64,000 nucleotides of DNA. Origin: JAFAGO01 sp031987605. Lineage in GTDB: Bacteria; Bacteroidota; Bacteroidia; Flavobacteriales; Weeksellaceae. Below are positions 25,147-32,991 of this stretch, piece after piece. Below the pieces are notes generated by a model. It was given only the letters and a program-made list of their open reading frames with translations. It ran no database searches and had not been told where the DNA came from. The stretch is from NCBI GenBank assembly GCA_031987605.1, contig DALZZF010000006.1, forward strand, positions 62,001 to 126,000. Reading direction: 5' to 3'. Each line of letters starts with the position of its first letter. The stretch's first letter is position 1. Made by a program: the position numbers and the translations under genes.

Positions 25147-25809
25147 ATGAAAAAAACACTTTTAGCATTAGCAGTTGCTTCTTTGGTCATCAGTTGTAAA
25201 AAGATTTCGCAGGGAGAAAATCATGCGGTAATTAAAATTGAAGACGGCGTGGAACGTTATGATGATGCGCATCAGGGAGGAGACGAATTTGCAGCAAAAT
25301 CTTCTGCTGGAGCACACGGCGCACATGCTGCCAAAACTGAAGTAAAAGTGGATCTTAACGGACAAACACTTACCGCTTATGAAAACGGTTTGGAGCAGGG
25401 ATTGATAAATTTTCTTAAAAGTGGTGGATATACTTCTGCTGCAGACGATGCCGCTTTGAAAGATAAATGGTTCGATTTTGATAATGTAAACTTTAAAATG
25501 GGTTCCTCAAATCAGTTGGAAGCCGGATCCGAAGCACAGGTTCAAAATCTTGCAAAAATCCTGAAAGCATATCCTGATGCCAAAATTAAAATCGGCGGTT
25601 ATACCGATAAAACCGGAGATGATGCAGGAAATTTGAAATTATCTCAGGAAAGAGCAAATTTTATCAAAACTGAACTTTCTAAATTGGGTGTTGGCGCGCA
25701 AGTAGTGGGAGCAGAAGGTTACGGAAGTAAATTTGCCACCGTAGCAGCAGATAAATCCGATGCGGAAAGAGCGGTAGACAGAAGAATGGCTGTTCGTTTT
25801 ACCAAATAG
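25147..25809 (+). CDS. OmpA family lipoprotein
   Basis: A 220-residue protein with a lipoprotein signal MKKTLLALAVASLVISC (Cys17), a linker of about 70 residues containing AGAHGAHAAK, and a C-terminal OmpA/MotB-type peptidoglycan-binding domain: FDFDNVNFKMGSSNQLEAGS, AKIKIGGYTDKTGDDAGN and SQERANFIKTELSKLGV. The conserved Asp in YTDKTGDDAGNLKLSQERA is where the domain binds diaminopimelate. It probably tethers the outer membrane to the cell wall. It is monocistronic: a consensus promoter precedes it and a terminator follows 20 bp after the stop. Confidence 0.93.
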   Translation: MKKTLLALAVASLVISCKKISQGENHAVIKIEDGVERYDDAHQGGDEFAAKSSAGAHGAHAAKTEVKVDLNGQTLTAYENGLEQGLINFLKSGGYTSAADDAALKDKWFDFDNVNFKMGSSNQLEAGSEAQVQNLAKILKAYPDAKIKIGGYTDKTGDDAGNLKLSQERANFIKTELSKLGVGAQVVGAEGYGSKFATVAADKSDAERAVDRRMAVRFTK

Positions 25810-25829
25810 TAAAAACAAAATCTATATTG

Positions 25830-25859
25830 AATGTCTTGCTTCAGCAAGGCATTTTTTTT
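25830..25859 (+). terminator. intrinsic terminator after the OmpA-family gene
   Basis: A 10-bp stem AATGTCTTGC/GCAAGGCATT (one G-T pair) with a TTCA loop is followed by eight T. Confidence 0.92.
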
Positions 25860-25920
25860 ATATTTGAATAAAGGTAAATTAACCTTAAACCTTGAACTTT
25901 AAACCTAAAATATATCTTTC

Positions 25921-27303
25921 ATGCAAGAAACCCTTCAATACATCAACGATCATAAACAACGCTTCGTTGATGAACTTTTTGAACTTCTGAGAATTCCATC
26001 CATCAGTGCAGATTCCGCCTATAAAAACGATGTTTTAGAATGCGCCGATCTCGTGGCAAAATTTTTAACAGACGGAGGAGCAGATCAGGTAGAAGTTTGC
26101 CAGACCAAAGGAAATCCGATTGTATACGGAGAAAAGCTGATTGATCCTGCATTGCCAACAGTTTTGGTGTACGGTCATTATGATGTACAACCTCCGGATC
26201 CTTTGAATTTATGGAAAAAACCACCTTTTGAACCCTATATCGAAAAAACAGAACTTCATCCCGACGGTGCTATTTTTGCCAGAGGTTCTGCTGATGATAA
26301 AGGACAGTTTTTCATGCACATCAAAGCGTTTGAAGCGATGATGAAAACCGGAACTTTGGCGTGTAATGTGAAATTCATTCTCGAAGGAGAAGAAGAAGTA
26401 GGATCTGTAAGTCTTGGTGATTGGGTAAGCGAAAACAAAGACAAACTGAAATGCGATTGTATTCTGATTTCCGATACGCATATTTATTCCAACGAACAGC
26501 CAACAGTAACCACCGGACTTCGCGGTTTAAGTTATGTGGAAGTAGAAGTGGAAGGGCCAAACCGTGACCTGCATTCCGGATTGTATGGCGGTGCCGTTCC
26601 GAATCCGATTCATGTTCTCAGCAGAATGATTGCAAAATTGATTGATGAAAACGGGCATATCACTATCGACGGATTTTATGATAACGTAGAAGTGGTTTCC
26701 GATGAAGAACGTGCCGAAATGAATAAATTAAAAGATAATCCTGAAGAATTTAAAAATTCAATCGGATTAAAAGGAGTAGAAGGTGAAAAAGGGTACACCA
26801 CGCTCGAAAGAACTTCCATTCGTCCGACCTTAGACTGCAACGGAATTTGGGGCGGTTATACAGGAGAAGGCGCAAAAACCGTAATTCCTTCCAAAGTGCA
26901 TGCAAAGATTTCAATGCGTTTGGTTCCGTATCAGACTCCGGAAGAAATCACCGAAAAATTCACCAAATATTTTGAGAAAATTGCTCCGGATAATGTGAAA
27001 GTAAAAGTAACGCCGCACCACGGTGGAATGCCGTATGTTTTGCCCAGCGATACCAAAGAATTCCTTGCGGCCAAACAAGCGATGGAAACCGCTTTCGGAA
27101 AAGAAGTACTGCCATACAGAAGCGGAGGAAGTATTCCGATTACGGCAATGTTTGAAAAAGTTTTGGGAGCAAAATCAGTATTGATGGGATTTGGTTTGGA
27201 TTCCGATGCCATTCATTCACCAAATGAACATTACGGTCTCTTCAATTTTTATAAAGGAATTGAAAGTATTCCGCTCTTTTTTGAAAATTATGCGAAAGCA
27301 TAA
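25921..27303 (+). CDS. M20 family metallopeptidase (dipeptidase)
   Basis: A 460-residue zinc dipeptidase of the M20A/CPG2-like group. The metal ligands are in YGHYDVQPPDPLNLW (His, Asp), FARGSADDKGQ (Asp), and EGEEEVGS (catalytic Glu and ligand Glu); SDTHIYSNEQPTVTTGLRG and GLDSDAIHSPNEHY supply the remaining ligands. A dimerisation lid is inserted around residues 205-330. No signal peptide is visible, so it acts in the cytoplasm on di- or short peptides. It is a single gene, convergent with fsa and separated from it by a strong bidirectional terminator. Confidence 0.93.
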   Translation: MQETLQYINDHKQRFVDELFELLRIPSISADSAYKNDVLECADLVAKFLTDGGADQVEVCQTKGNPIVYGEKLIDPALPTVLVYGHYDVQPPDPLNLWKKPPFEPYIEKTELHPDGAIFARGSADDKGQFFMHIKAFEAMMKTGTLACNVKFILEGEEEVGSVSLGDWVSENKDKLKCDCILISDTHIYSNEQPTVTTGLRGLSYVEVEVEGPNRDLHSGLYGGAVPNPIHVLSRMIAKLIDENGHITIDGFYDNVEVVSDEERAEMNKLKDNPEEFKNSIGLKGVEGEKGYTTLERTSIRPTLDCNGIWGGYTGEGAKTVIPSKVHAKISMRLVPYQTPEEITEKFTKYFEKIAPDNVKVKVTPHHGGMPYVLPSDTKEFLAAKQAMETAFGKEVLPYRSGGSIPITAMFEKVLGAKSVLMGFGLDSDAIHSPNEHYGLFNFYKGIESIPLFFENYAKA

Positions 27304-27313
27304 GTTAGTACAC

Positions 27314-27349
27314 AAAAAAATCCCGAAACGAAAAGTTTCGGGATTTTTT
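27314..27349. terminator. bidirectional intrinsic terminator between the M20 peptidase gene and fsa
   Basis: A perfect stem TCCCGAAAC/GTTTCGGGA with a GAAAA loop is flanked by seven A on the left and six T on the right, so it works for both convergent genes. Confidence 0.95.
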
Positions 27350-27409
27350 ATGATTTGCTATTAAATTTGAATTTTTTAATCCAATAAAACTGCAAATAAA
27401 AAATTCAAC

Positions 27410-28063
27410 TTACGCCAGTTTCTTGGAATCTGCTACAAACTGAGCCAAACCTTTATCGGTTAAAGGATGATTCAGCAAACTCAAAATCGGAGGAAGCGGT
27501 GATGTGATGACATCTGCACCAATTTTCGCACAGTTGATGATGTGCATTGAATTTCTGATGGATGCTGCCAGAATTTCTGTTGGATAGTCGTAATTATCGA
27601 AAATCACACGGATTTCTTCGATTAATCCAAGACCGTCGGTAGAAATATCATCCAATCTTCCCAAAAAAGGGGAAACATAAGTTGCTCCGGCTTTTGCCGC
27701 AAGAAGTGCCTGTCCCGCAGAAAAAATCAGGGTACAATTGGTTTTGATTCCTTTATCGGAAAAATATTTTAATGCTTTTACACCGTCTTTAATCATGGGG
27801 ATTTTTACCACAATATTCGGGTGAATGGCGGCGAGTTCTTCGCCTTCTTTTATCATTTCTTCATAGGTGGTGGAGAGCACTTCTGCCGAAATATCGCCAT
27901 CCACAATTTCGCAAATGGTTTTGTAATGCTGTAAAATGGCGTTGGTTCCGCTGATTCCTTCTTTTGCCATTAGCGAAGGATTGGTGGTTACGCCATCGAG
28001 AATTCCTAAATCCTGTGCTTCACGAATTTGATCTAAATTGGCGGTGTCAATAAAAAATTTCAT
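27410..28063 (-). CDS. fsa: fructose-6-phosphate aldolase / small transaldolase
   Basis: A 217-residue member of the small transaldolase family (TalC/MipB/FSA). The N-terminus MKFFIDTANLDQI and the TTNPSL motif bind phosphate, and the Schiff-base lysine is Lys87 in IVVKIPMIKDG. TLIFSAGQALLAAKAGATYVSPFLGRLDD completes the barrel signature. Members act either as transaldolase in the pentose phosphate pathway or as fructose-6-phosphate aldolase; the sequence alone does not separate these with certainty. Length is standard. It stands alone between two terminators, with a possible TATCTTTG -7 element at 28090-28097. Confidence 0.92.
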   Translation of the reverse strand: MKFFIDTANLDQIREAQDLGILDGVTTNPSLMAKEGISGTNAILQHYKTICEIVDGDISAEVLSTTYEEMIKEGEELAAIHPNIVVKIPMIKDGVKALKYFSDKGIKTNCTLIFSAGQALLAAKAGATYVSPFLGRLDDISTDGLGLIEEIRVIFDNYDYPTEILAASIRNSMHIINCAKIGADVITSPLPPILSLLNHPLTDKGLAQFVADSKKLA

Positions 28064-28089
28064 TTAAACGTAAGGTTTTTGTATTTCCA

Positions 28090-28097
28090 CAAAGATA
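28090..28097 (-). promoter_or_regulatory. -7 promoter element (TATCTTTG) of fsa
   Basis: Minus-strand TATCTTTG matches TAnnTTTG and lies 26 nt upstream of the fsa ATG. The -33 region is not a clear match. Confidence 0.5.
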
Positions 28098-28135
28098 CTT
28101 TAATTGTTTGTAAACTGAAAGAAGTATCCATAAAC

Positions 28136-28159
28136 AAAAAATCCCGACTAAAGTCGGGA
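28136..28159 (-). terminator. intrinsic terminator after the TPR gene
   Basis: On the minus strand an 8-bp stem TCCCGACT/AGTCGGGA with a 2-nt loop is followed by six T. It terminates the TPR protein gene before fsa. Confidence 0.9.
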
Positions 28160-28189
28160 CTAAAGATATTATTTAGGAATTAAATATTT

Positions 28190-28744
28190 TTAAGCACCAA
28201 GGGCTTTTGCCAAAGCAACTGCCTGTTGATTACTGGGATCATACTGAAGCGATTTTGCAATAAATTCTTTTGCTTTTTCCGGATTGGTCTGCTGTTCCGA
28301 GAACGCGATAAAAAAGTAGGCGTATGCCAAATTTTGTTTGTTGGCTTCCACTTCTTCAGGTTTTACTTTTGCGATATACTGTTCGTATGCCAGTTTTGCA
28401 TTTTCATTATCCTGAGCAGACTGATAAGCGTATGCCTGGCTGTAATAGGAGGGAGCCCAATCCGGCAACAATGTTGAAATCTGTTTCCAGGTAGCCACTG
28501 CTTCCGGCCAGTTTTTATTATTTTGATATTCCGTAGCCAATTTTGCCAGTGCTTCCGTATCGTCCGGTTTGGCGGCAATCTGTTTTTTCAATGCATCAAT
28601 TGTAGGATTAACAGTTTGAAAATCCTGTACCGGATCCGTTTGATTTAAAGTATCGGCAACTGTATTTTGTGCACCCACAAAAACTCCGGTAGATAAGGTA
28701 AGGGCAAATAAAGCAAGTTTGATATTCAATTTTGTCGTTTTCAT
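28190..28744 (-). CDS. periplasmic tetratricopeptide repeat protein
   Basis: A 184-residue secreted protein. The signal peptide is MKTTKLNIKLALFALTLSTG with a cleavage site after VGAQ. The mature part contains about three TPR units (for example DTEALAKLATEYQNNKNWPEAV, ending PDWAPSYYSQAYAYQSAQDN and a final unit near the C-terminus), which normally scaffold protein interactions. No enzymatic domain is present. The open frame reaches 28837, but the signal peptide places the true start at 28744. It has its own terminator and appears monocistronic. Confidence 0.82.
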   Translation of the reverse strand: MKTTKLNIKLALFALTLSTGVFVGAQNTVADTLNQTDPVQDFQTVNPTIDALKKQIAAKPDDTEALAKLATEYQNNKNWPEAVATWKQISTLLPDWAPSYYSQAYAYQSAQDNENAKLAYEQYIAKVKPEEVEANKQNLAYAYFFIAFSEQQTNPEKAKEFIAKSLQYDPSNQQAVALAKALGA

Positions 28745-28924
28745 CTTAAATAATTTTGAGGGTTTAATATGGGGAGTAACACAAGAATAATTCCATAAAA
28801 CTATTTTTTTTAGAAGTATTAACGTTTTTAAACCCATCTTAACACGAAATTAGAATTTCTTAAAACAATCTTAAAAACTTCAACTTTTTCTATAAAAATC
28901 TAAAGAGACTCCGGTTTTAGCCCC

Positions 28925-28932
28925 TATCTTTG
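28925..28932 (+). promoter_or_regulatory. -7 promoter element (TATCTTTG) of pepE
   Basis: TATCTTTG matches TAnnTTTG and ends 19 nt before the pepE ATG; the -33 region is not a clear match. Confidence 0.5.
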
Positions 28933-28951
28933 CATCACACAATTTTATGTT

Positions 28952-29644
28952 ATGAATGTACTTTTGGCATCTACATCAACCTTATATGGTGGAAATTATT
29001 TGGAATATCTTTCCAATCCCGTTTCGGAACTCTTTCAGGGAATTGATGAAATTCTCTTTATTCCTTTTGCCAGACCAAGCGGAATTTCACATGAAGCCTA
29101 TACCGAAAAAGCAGCCGCTTTTTTCTCTACACGCAATATCAAGGTGAAAGGTCTTCACGAATTTGAAGATAAAAAAGTGGCAATTAATAAGGCAAAAGGA
29201 TTTTTCACCGGTGGTGGAAATACTTTTCTTTTGGTGAAAACATTGTACGAAGAAGGAATAATGGAGATTTTGAAAGAAAATGTGGAATCCGGAAAACCTT
29301 ATCTCGGTTGCAGTGCAGGCAGCAATATTGGAGGAATTAATATGAAAACCACCAATGATATGCCGATTGTTTATCCGCCAAGTTTTGATACGATGGGATT
29401 GGTTCCGTTTAACATCAATCCGCATTATCTGGATCCGAATCCTTTGGTGAAGCACAACGGGGAAACCAGAGAAACGAGAATAAAAGAATTTTTAACTCAA
29501 AATGACACGAAAGTAATCGGACTTCGGGAAGGAAACTGGATTCGACGGAAAGAGCATAAAATCTGGGTGGAAGGATCCGAACTTACCCGCATTTTTGAAA
29601 AAGGAAAAGAACCTTACGAAATCGAATCTGGAACAATGTTGTAG
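28952..29644 (+). CDS. pepE: dipeptidase E (alpha-aspartyl dipeptidase, peptidase S51)
   Basis: A 230-residue cytoplasmic serine peptidase that hydrolyses dipeptides with N-terminal aspartate. The nucleophile elbow is GCSAGSN with Ser121; Asp136 and His158 (in NINPHYLDP) fit the other catalytic positions of S. enterica PepE (Ser120, Asp135, His157). FFTGGGNTFLLV is the conserved glycine-rich turn. Length and architecture are normal. The ATG at 28952 gives the expected N-terminal strand. It is convergent with the thioesterase gene 19 bp beyond its stop, without a clear terminator between them. Confidence 0.92.
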   Translation: MNVLLASTSTLYGGNYLEYLSNPVSELFQGIDEILFIPFARPSGISHEAYTEKAAAFFSTRNIKVKGLHEFEDKKVAINKAKGFFTGGGNTFLLVKTLYEEGIMEILKENVESGKPYLGCSAGSNIGGINMKTTNDMPIVYPPSFDTMGLVPFNINPHYLDPNPLVKHNGETRETRIKEFLTQNDTKVIGLREGNWIRRKEHKIWVEGSELTRIFEKGKEPYEIESGTML

Positions 29645-29663
29645 TATAGTTAAAGTATAGTAT

Positions 29664-30095
29664 TCATTCATTCCAATGCTTTATAAGGATTTGTAGAAGT
29701 TTATCCGGACATTTGATGATGCGCTGGGTTTCTGCATGAAGAAAATACAACGTAGTGGAAGCCTCAGTGATTTTCTCATTCTCTTCGTTGAAAATTTCAT
29801 ATTCAAACACAATTCTTACGCCCGGAATCGTTCGGATATAGGTATGGATGGTAAGTAACTGGTCATAAAGTGCAGGTTTTAAATACTTAATTTTATACTC
29901 TGAAACCGGCAGCCAAATTCCGCGATTCTCAATTTCGCTGTAAGGCAATCCGAGCGTGCGAAAAAGCTCCACTCTGGCTACTTCAAAGTACTCTGCATAG
30001 TTGCCGTAATACACATATTTCATGGGATCTGTTTCCCCGTAACGTACTCTTAATGTGTGGGTTGTGTGTATCATCTGAAAGCCTTTATTATACAT
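29664..30095 (-). CDS. acyl-CoA thioesterase, hot-dog fold (YbgC/FadM type)
   Basis: A 143-residue 4-hydroxybenzoyl-CoA-thioesterase-like protein. The active-site region is VRYGETDPMKYVYYGNYAEYFEVAR, where Asp in ETDPM is catalytic in YbgC. The rest forms the single hot-dog domain with FEYEIFNEENEKITEASTTLYFL. It hydrolyses acyl-CoA thioesters; the physiological substrate is unknown. A second Met at 30074 (MIHTTHTL) is an equally likely start, since homology begins there. It is divergent from dnaA with 114 bp between the starts. Confidence 0.87.
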   Translation of the reverse strand: MYNKGFQMIHTTHTLRVRYGETDPMKYVYYGNYAEYFEVARVELFRTLGLPYSEIENRGIWLPVSEYKIKYLKPALYDQLLTIHTYIRTIPGVRIVFEYEIFNEENEKITEASTTLYFLHAETQRIIKCPDKLLQILIKHWNE

Positions 30096-30209
30096 ACAAA
30101 TATATTTTTAAAAAATCAATACATCAAATGTTTTTTTTTGCTAATTTTAATATTCATATTTGTATCCCCTATAAATTAAAAATCATTGTGGATTAATTGC
30201 AGCTGAAAC

Positions 30210-31664
30210 ATGAACGAAAATTTAGTCTTGATTTGGGATAAATGCCTTCATTTTATGAAGGATAATCTCAATGCAGCGGAAGAAAATTCCGATATAAAAA
30301 AACTCGAAAACTCTTTCGACCTTTTGTTTGATAAAGTGCAGCCAATTTCTTTGGTTGACAATAATCTTACGTTGATGGTTCCGAGTGATTTTTATAAGGA
30401 ATACATCGAAGACAATTATTTGTCTTTGCTATCGGCTGCACTCAAGAAAAATATAGGAAAAGGCGTGAAATTATGGTATTCCGTAATGGAAAACAAACCG
30501 GTTGGAAAAGAAAAGCAGATCACCGTAAATGTGAAAGGCAATACGGTTTCCAAACCTAAAATTCAGGAAACGCTTCCGCATAATTTCCAGAGCAATATTG
30601 TGAATCCGTTTGTGGTTCCGGGAATAAAAAAAGTAAACATTGATTCCAATCTTAAGGCTGATTTTTCATTCGACAATTATGTAGAAGGAGAATGCAACAA
30701 ATTTGCTTCTACCGTTGCAAAATCCATTGCAAAACGTCCGGGAGCAACCGCATTCAACCCATTGTTTTTACATGGTGGTTTTGGTGTTGGAAAAACACAT
30801 TTGGGGCACGCTGTTGGTCTTGAAGTAAAAAGCCTTTTTCCGGATAAAGTGGTGCTTTATCTTTCATCAGAAAAATTTATCCAGCAGTTTGTTTCCGCTG
30901 CAAAAGCGCATAAACAGACAGAATTTGCCAATTTTTATCAGATGGTGGATGTCCTGATTATCGATGATATTCAGTTTCTTTCCGGAAAATCGGCAACGCA
31001 GGATTCTTTCTTCCACATTTTCGATTATCTGCACCAGAACGGCAAACAGATTATTTTAACTTCCGACCGTGCACCTGTAGATATTATGGATACGCAGGAA
31101 CGTATTGTTTCCCGTTTCAAATGGGGATTAACAGCGGAAATTAAAGCACCGGATTTTGATACCAGAAGAAAAATTATCATTGATAAACTAAGCCGCGACG
31201 GAATTGTTTTAACCGATGATATGCTGGATTTCCTGGCATCCGAAGTGAAGAGTTCGGTAAGAGATTTAATCGGTGTCATCAATTCTGTAATTGCGTATTC
31301 TACCATTTACAAATCGGATCTTACGCTGGATCTTCTGAAAGAAACCATCAGCAAGATCGCCTCAAACAAAAAGAAAATTATCAATATTCCCTACATTCAG
31401 GAAGTGGTTTGCGACTATTTCGGAATCAAAAGAGAAGACTTGCTTTCCAAAACCAGAAGAAGAGAAATCGCCCTTCCGCGCCAATTGGCGATGTATTTTG
31501 CAAAGGAATACACCAATTCCACATTTTCCAAAATCGGGGAAGAAATGGGTGGTAAAGACCATTCAACGGTAATGTACGCCTGTGAAACCATTAAGGATGT
31601 TTCGAAAATTGATAAAGAGATAAAAAAATACGTCAAAGAATTGACCGAAAAAATAAAACAGTAA
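30210..31664 (+). CDS. dnaA: chromosomal replication initiator protein DnaA
   Basis: A 484-residue initiator. Domain I (1-90) mediates helicase loading contacts, a short linker follows, domain III is the AAA+ ATPase with Walker A GGFGVGKT at 189-196 and Walker B VLIIDDIQFL near 250, and domain IV has the DnaA-box binding signature GGKDHSTVMYACETI near the C-terminus. All motifs are intact. The upstream region has a long T run and only one DnaA-box-like site (TGTGGATTA at 30187-30195), so an origin is not evident here. The low-molecular-weight phosphatase gene lies downstream after a dispersed repeat. Confidence 0.97.
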   Translation: MNENLVLIWDKCLHFMKDNLNAAEENSDIKKLENSFDLLFDKVQPISLVDNNLTLMVPSDFYKEYIEDNYLSLLSAALKKNIGKGVKLWYSVMENKPVGKEKQITVNVKGNTVSKPKIQETLPHNFQSNIVNPFVVPGIKKVNIDSNLKADFSFDNYVEGECNKFASTVAKSIAKRPGATAFNPLFLHGGFGVGKTHLGHAVGLEVKSLFPDKVVLYLSSEKFIQQFVSAAKAHKQTEFANFYQMVDVLIIDDIQFLSGKSATQDSFFHIFDYLHQNGKQIILTSDRAPVDIMDTQERIVSRFKWGLTAEIKAPDFDTRRKIIIDKLSRDGIVLTDDMLDFLASEVKSSVRDLIGVINSVIAYSTIYKSDLTLDLLKETISKIASNKKKIINIPYIQEVVCDYFGIKREDLLSKTRRREIALPRQLAMYFAKEYTNSTFSKIGEEMGGKDHSTVMYACETIKDVSKIDKEIKKYVKELTEKIKQ

Positions 31665-31708
31665 ATAATGTGGAAGTGAAGAGTAGTGATATTCTTCATT
31701 TTTTTTAA

Positions 31709-31765
31709 CACCCCGTCTTCAAAAATTCTTAATTTTTGAATCCACCCCTCTGAAAGAGGGGAATT
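31709..31765 (-). repeat. dispersed hairpin repeat, inverted copy of the one at 2582-2636
   Basis: Read on the minus strand this segment runs ATTCCCCTCTTTCAGAGGGG, then a TGG, an AATTTTTGAA-type inverted repeat, and GACGGGGTG, matching the layout at 2582-2636. The stem CCCCTC/GAGGGG is perfect. Confidence 0.72.
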
Positions 31766-31796
31766 CTCAAAACTTAAAGATCTTTAAAATTACAAT

Positions 31797-32249
31797 ATGA
31801 AAATATTAATGGTTTGCCTCGGAAATATTTGCAGAAGTCCTTTAGCAGAAGGAATTATGAAAACCAAACTTCCGGAAAATTTTGTGGTGGATTCCGCAGG
31901 AACGATTGCACTTCATGAGGGAGAAGAACCAGACCGAAGAGCCATCATTACTGCCGGAAACAATGGCGTAGATATTTCTAATCAACGTTCAAGGCCTATC
32001 AGTAAAGCGGATTTGGATCATTTTGATGTGATTTACTGTATGGATCTGCATAATTTTGAAGATGTAATTTCCATGGCGACAAATGAAGAACAGCGTGGCA
32101 AAATTAAACTTTTGCTTCAGGAAGCCGGAAATCATACAACGGGAGAAGTTCCCGATCCTTTTTATGGTGATATGTATGATTTTGAAAAGGTTTTTGAACT
32201 TTTGGACCGCAGTTGCGGAATTGTTGCCGAGAAACTTTTGCAGAAGTAA
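31797..32249 (+). CDS. low molecular weight protein-tyrosine-phosphatase
   Basis: A 150-residue phosphatase with the P-loop C7-LGNIC-R13 (C-x5-R) immediately after the first strand, followed by SPLAEG, and the acid/base Asp in the C-terminal EVPDPFYGDMYDF motif. Members remove phosphate from tyrosine (or arginine) residues; the partner kinase is not in the window. The gene follows dnaA, an arrangement that I recall from other Bacteroidota. The TAA stop at 32247-32249 directly abuts the 74-bp inverted-repeat element. Confidence 0.93.
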   Translation: MKILMVCLGNICRSPLAEGIMKTKLPENFVVDSAGTIALHEGEEPDRRAIITAGNNGVDISNQRSRPISKADLDHFDVIYCMDLHNFEDVISMATNEEQRGKIKLLLQEAGNHTTGEVPDPFYGDMYDFEKVFELLDRSCGIVAEKLLQK

Positions 32250-32323
32250 GAGACTGTTTAAATTTTACCGAATTTTTTTTATATAGTATCAGAAAATCAT
32301 CTTTGCTAAATTTAAACATCCTC
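32250..32323. mobile_element. 74-bp MITE-like element with TAA duplication
   Basis: The element starts GAGACTGTTTAAATTTTA and ends with the complement of GAGGATGTTTAAATTTAG. It is flanked by TAA at 32247-32249 (the stop codon of the preceding gene) and TAA at 32324-32326. The left 13 bases equal those of the 183-bp element at 7237-7419, and its interior corresponds to the right part of that element read in reverse. It contains no coding sequence and lies between convergent genes. Confidence 0.75.
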
Positions 32324-32342
32324 TAAGAAGTTCCAAAAATTG

Positions 32343-32981
32343 TTAAAGCAGTCCTTTTTCGATTGCTATTTTTACTAACCCTGCCGTATTTCTGGCGCCT
32401 AACTTTTGGAGGAGGTTGCTGCGGTGTGCTTCGATTGCTTTTGGCGTTACAAAAAGTTTTTCGGAAATCTCCTCGGTTGTTAGTTCATCTACAATTAGTT
32501 TCAGCACTTCCTTTTCCCGATTTGTTAATTTAGGATTGGAAGAAAAACTTGTGTTTTCTATACCTAATCCGGATTGGAGAAATCTTTCCTGTAGAACAGG
32601 GGATAGGTATAAAGCATCTTTCAAGGCGGTTTCAACGGCTTTTATAATTTCTACAGGCGTGGTATTTTTTAATAAAAATCCTTTTGCTCCGTTTTTAATA
32701 ATCTGGCGCACAATCATGGGATCATCATAACTGGAAAGGGCAATAATTTTGAGTGTCGGGAGAAGATTCAGAATTTCTTTTGCGGCAATAGTTCCAGATC
32801 CATCCTGAAGGTTAATATCCAACAAAAGTACATCGGGCTTATCTTTTTCAATATTTTCTATTGTTTGTGAAATGGAGGCGTACCCCGCGCAAATTTCGTA
32901 GTTGGGATAAGCGATAAACATTGTTTTTAAACCTTCGATAATCATAGAGTGATCGTCTGTAACAGCAATTTTAGTCATCAT
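32343..32981 (-). CDS. NarL/LuxR family two-component response regulator
   Basis: A 212-residue regulator. The receiver domain (1-125) has the acidic pocket TDDH, phosphoacceptor Asp55 in VLLLDINLQDGSG, and the conserved Lys in KGFLLKN. The C-terminal LuxR-type helix-turn-helix reads LTNREKEVLKLIVDELTTEEISEKLFVTPKAIEAHRSNLLQKLG. It lies 10 bp downstream of the histidine kinase gene on the same strand, so the two form a cognate system. The adjacent ATG at 32978 is an alternative start. The regulated genes are unknown; no palindrome of interest stands out nearby. Confidence 0.94.
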   Translation of the reverse strand: MMTKIAVTDDHSMIIEGLKTMFIAYPNYEICAGYASISQTIENIEKDKPDVLLLDINLQDGSGTIAAKEILNLLPTLKIIALSSYDDPMIVRQIIKNGAKGFLLKNTTPVEIIKAVETALKDALYLSPVLQERFLQSGLGIENTSFSSNPKLTNREKEVLKLIVDELTTEEISEKLFVTPKAIEAHRSNLLQKLGARNTAGLVKIAIEKGLL

Positions 32982-32991
32982 TATTTTGCTT

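Noticed and set aside
28745..28837. 31-codon N-terminal extension of the TPR protein
   Set aside because: A proper signal peptide begins at 28744; the extension would bury it inside the protein.
30096..30209. Chromosomal origin upstream of dnaA
   Set aside because: Only one DnaA-box-like site (TGTGGATTA) and no cluster of boxes are visible; a single site is expected by chance.
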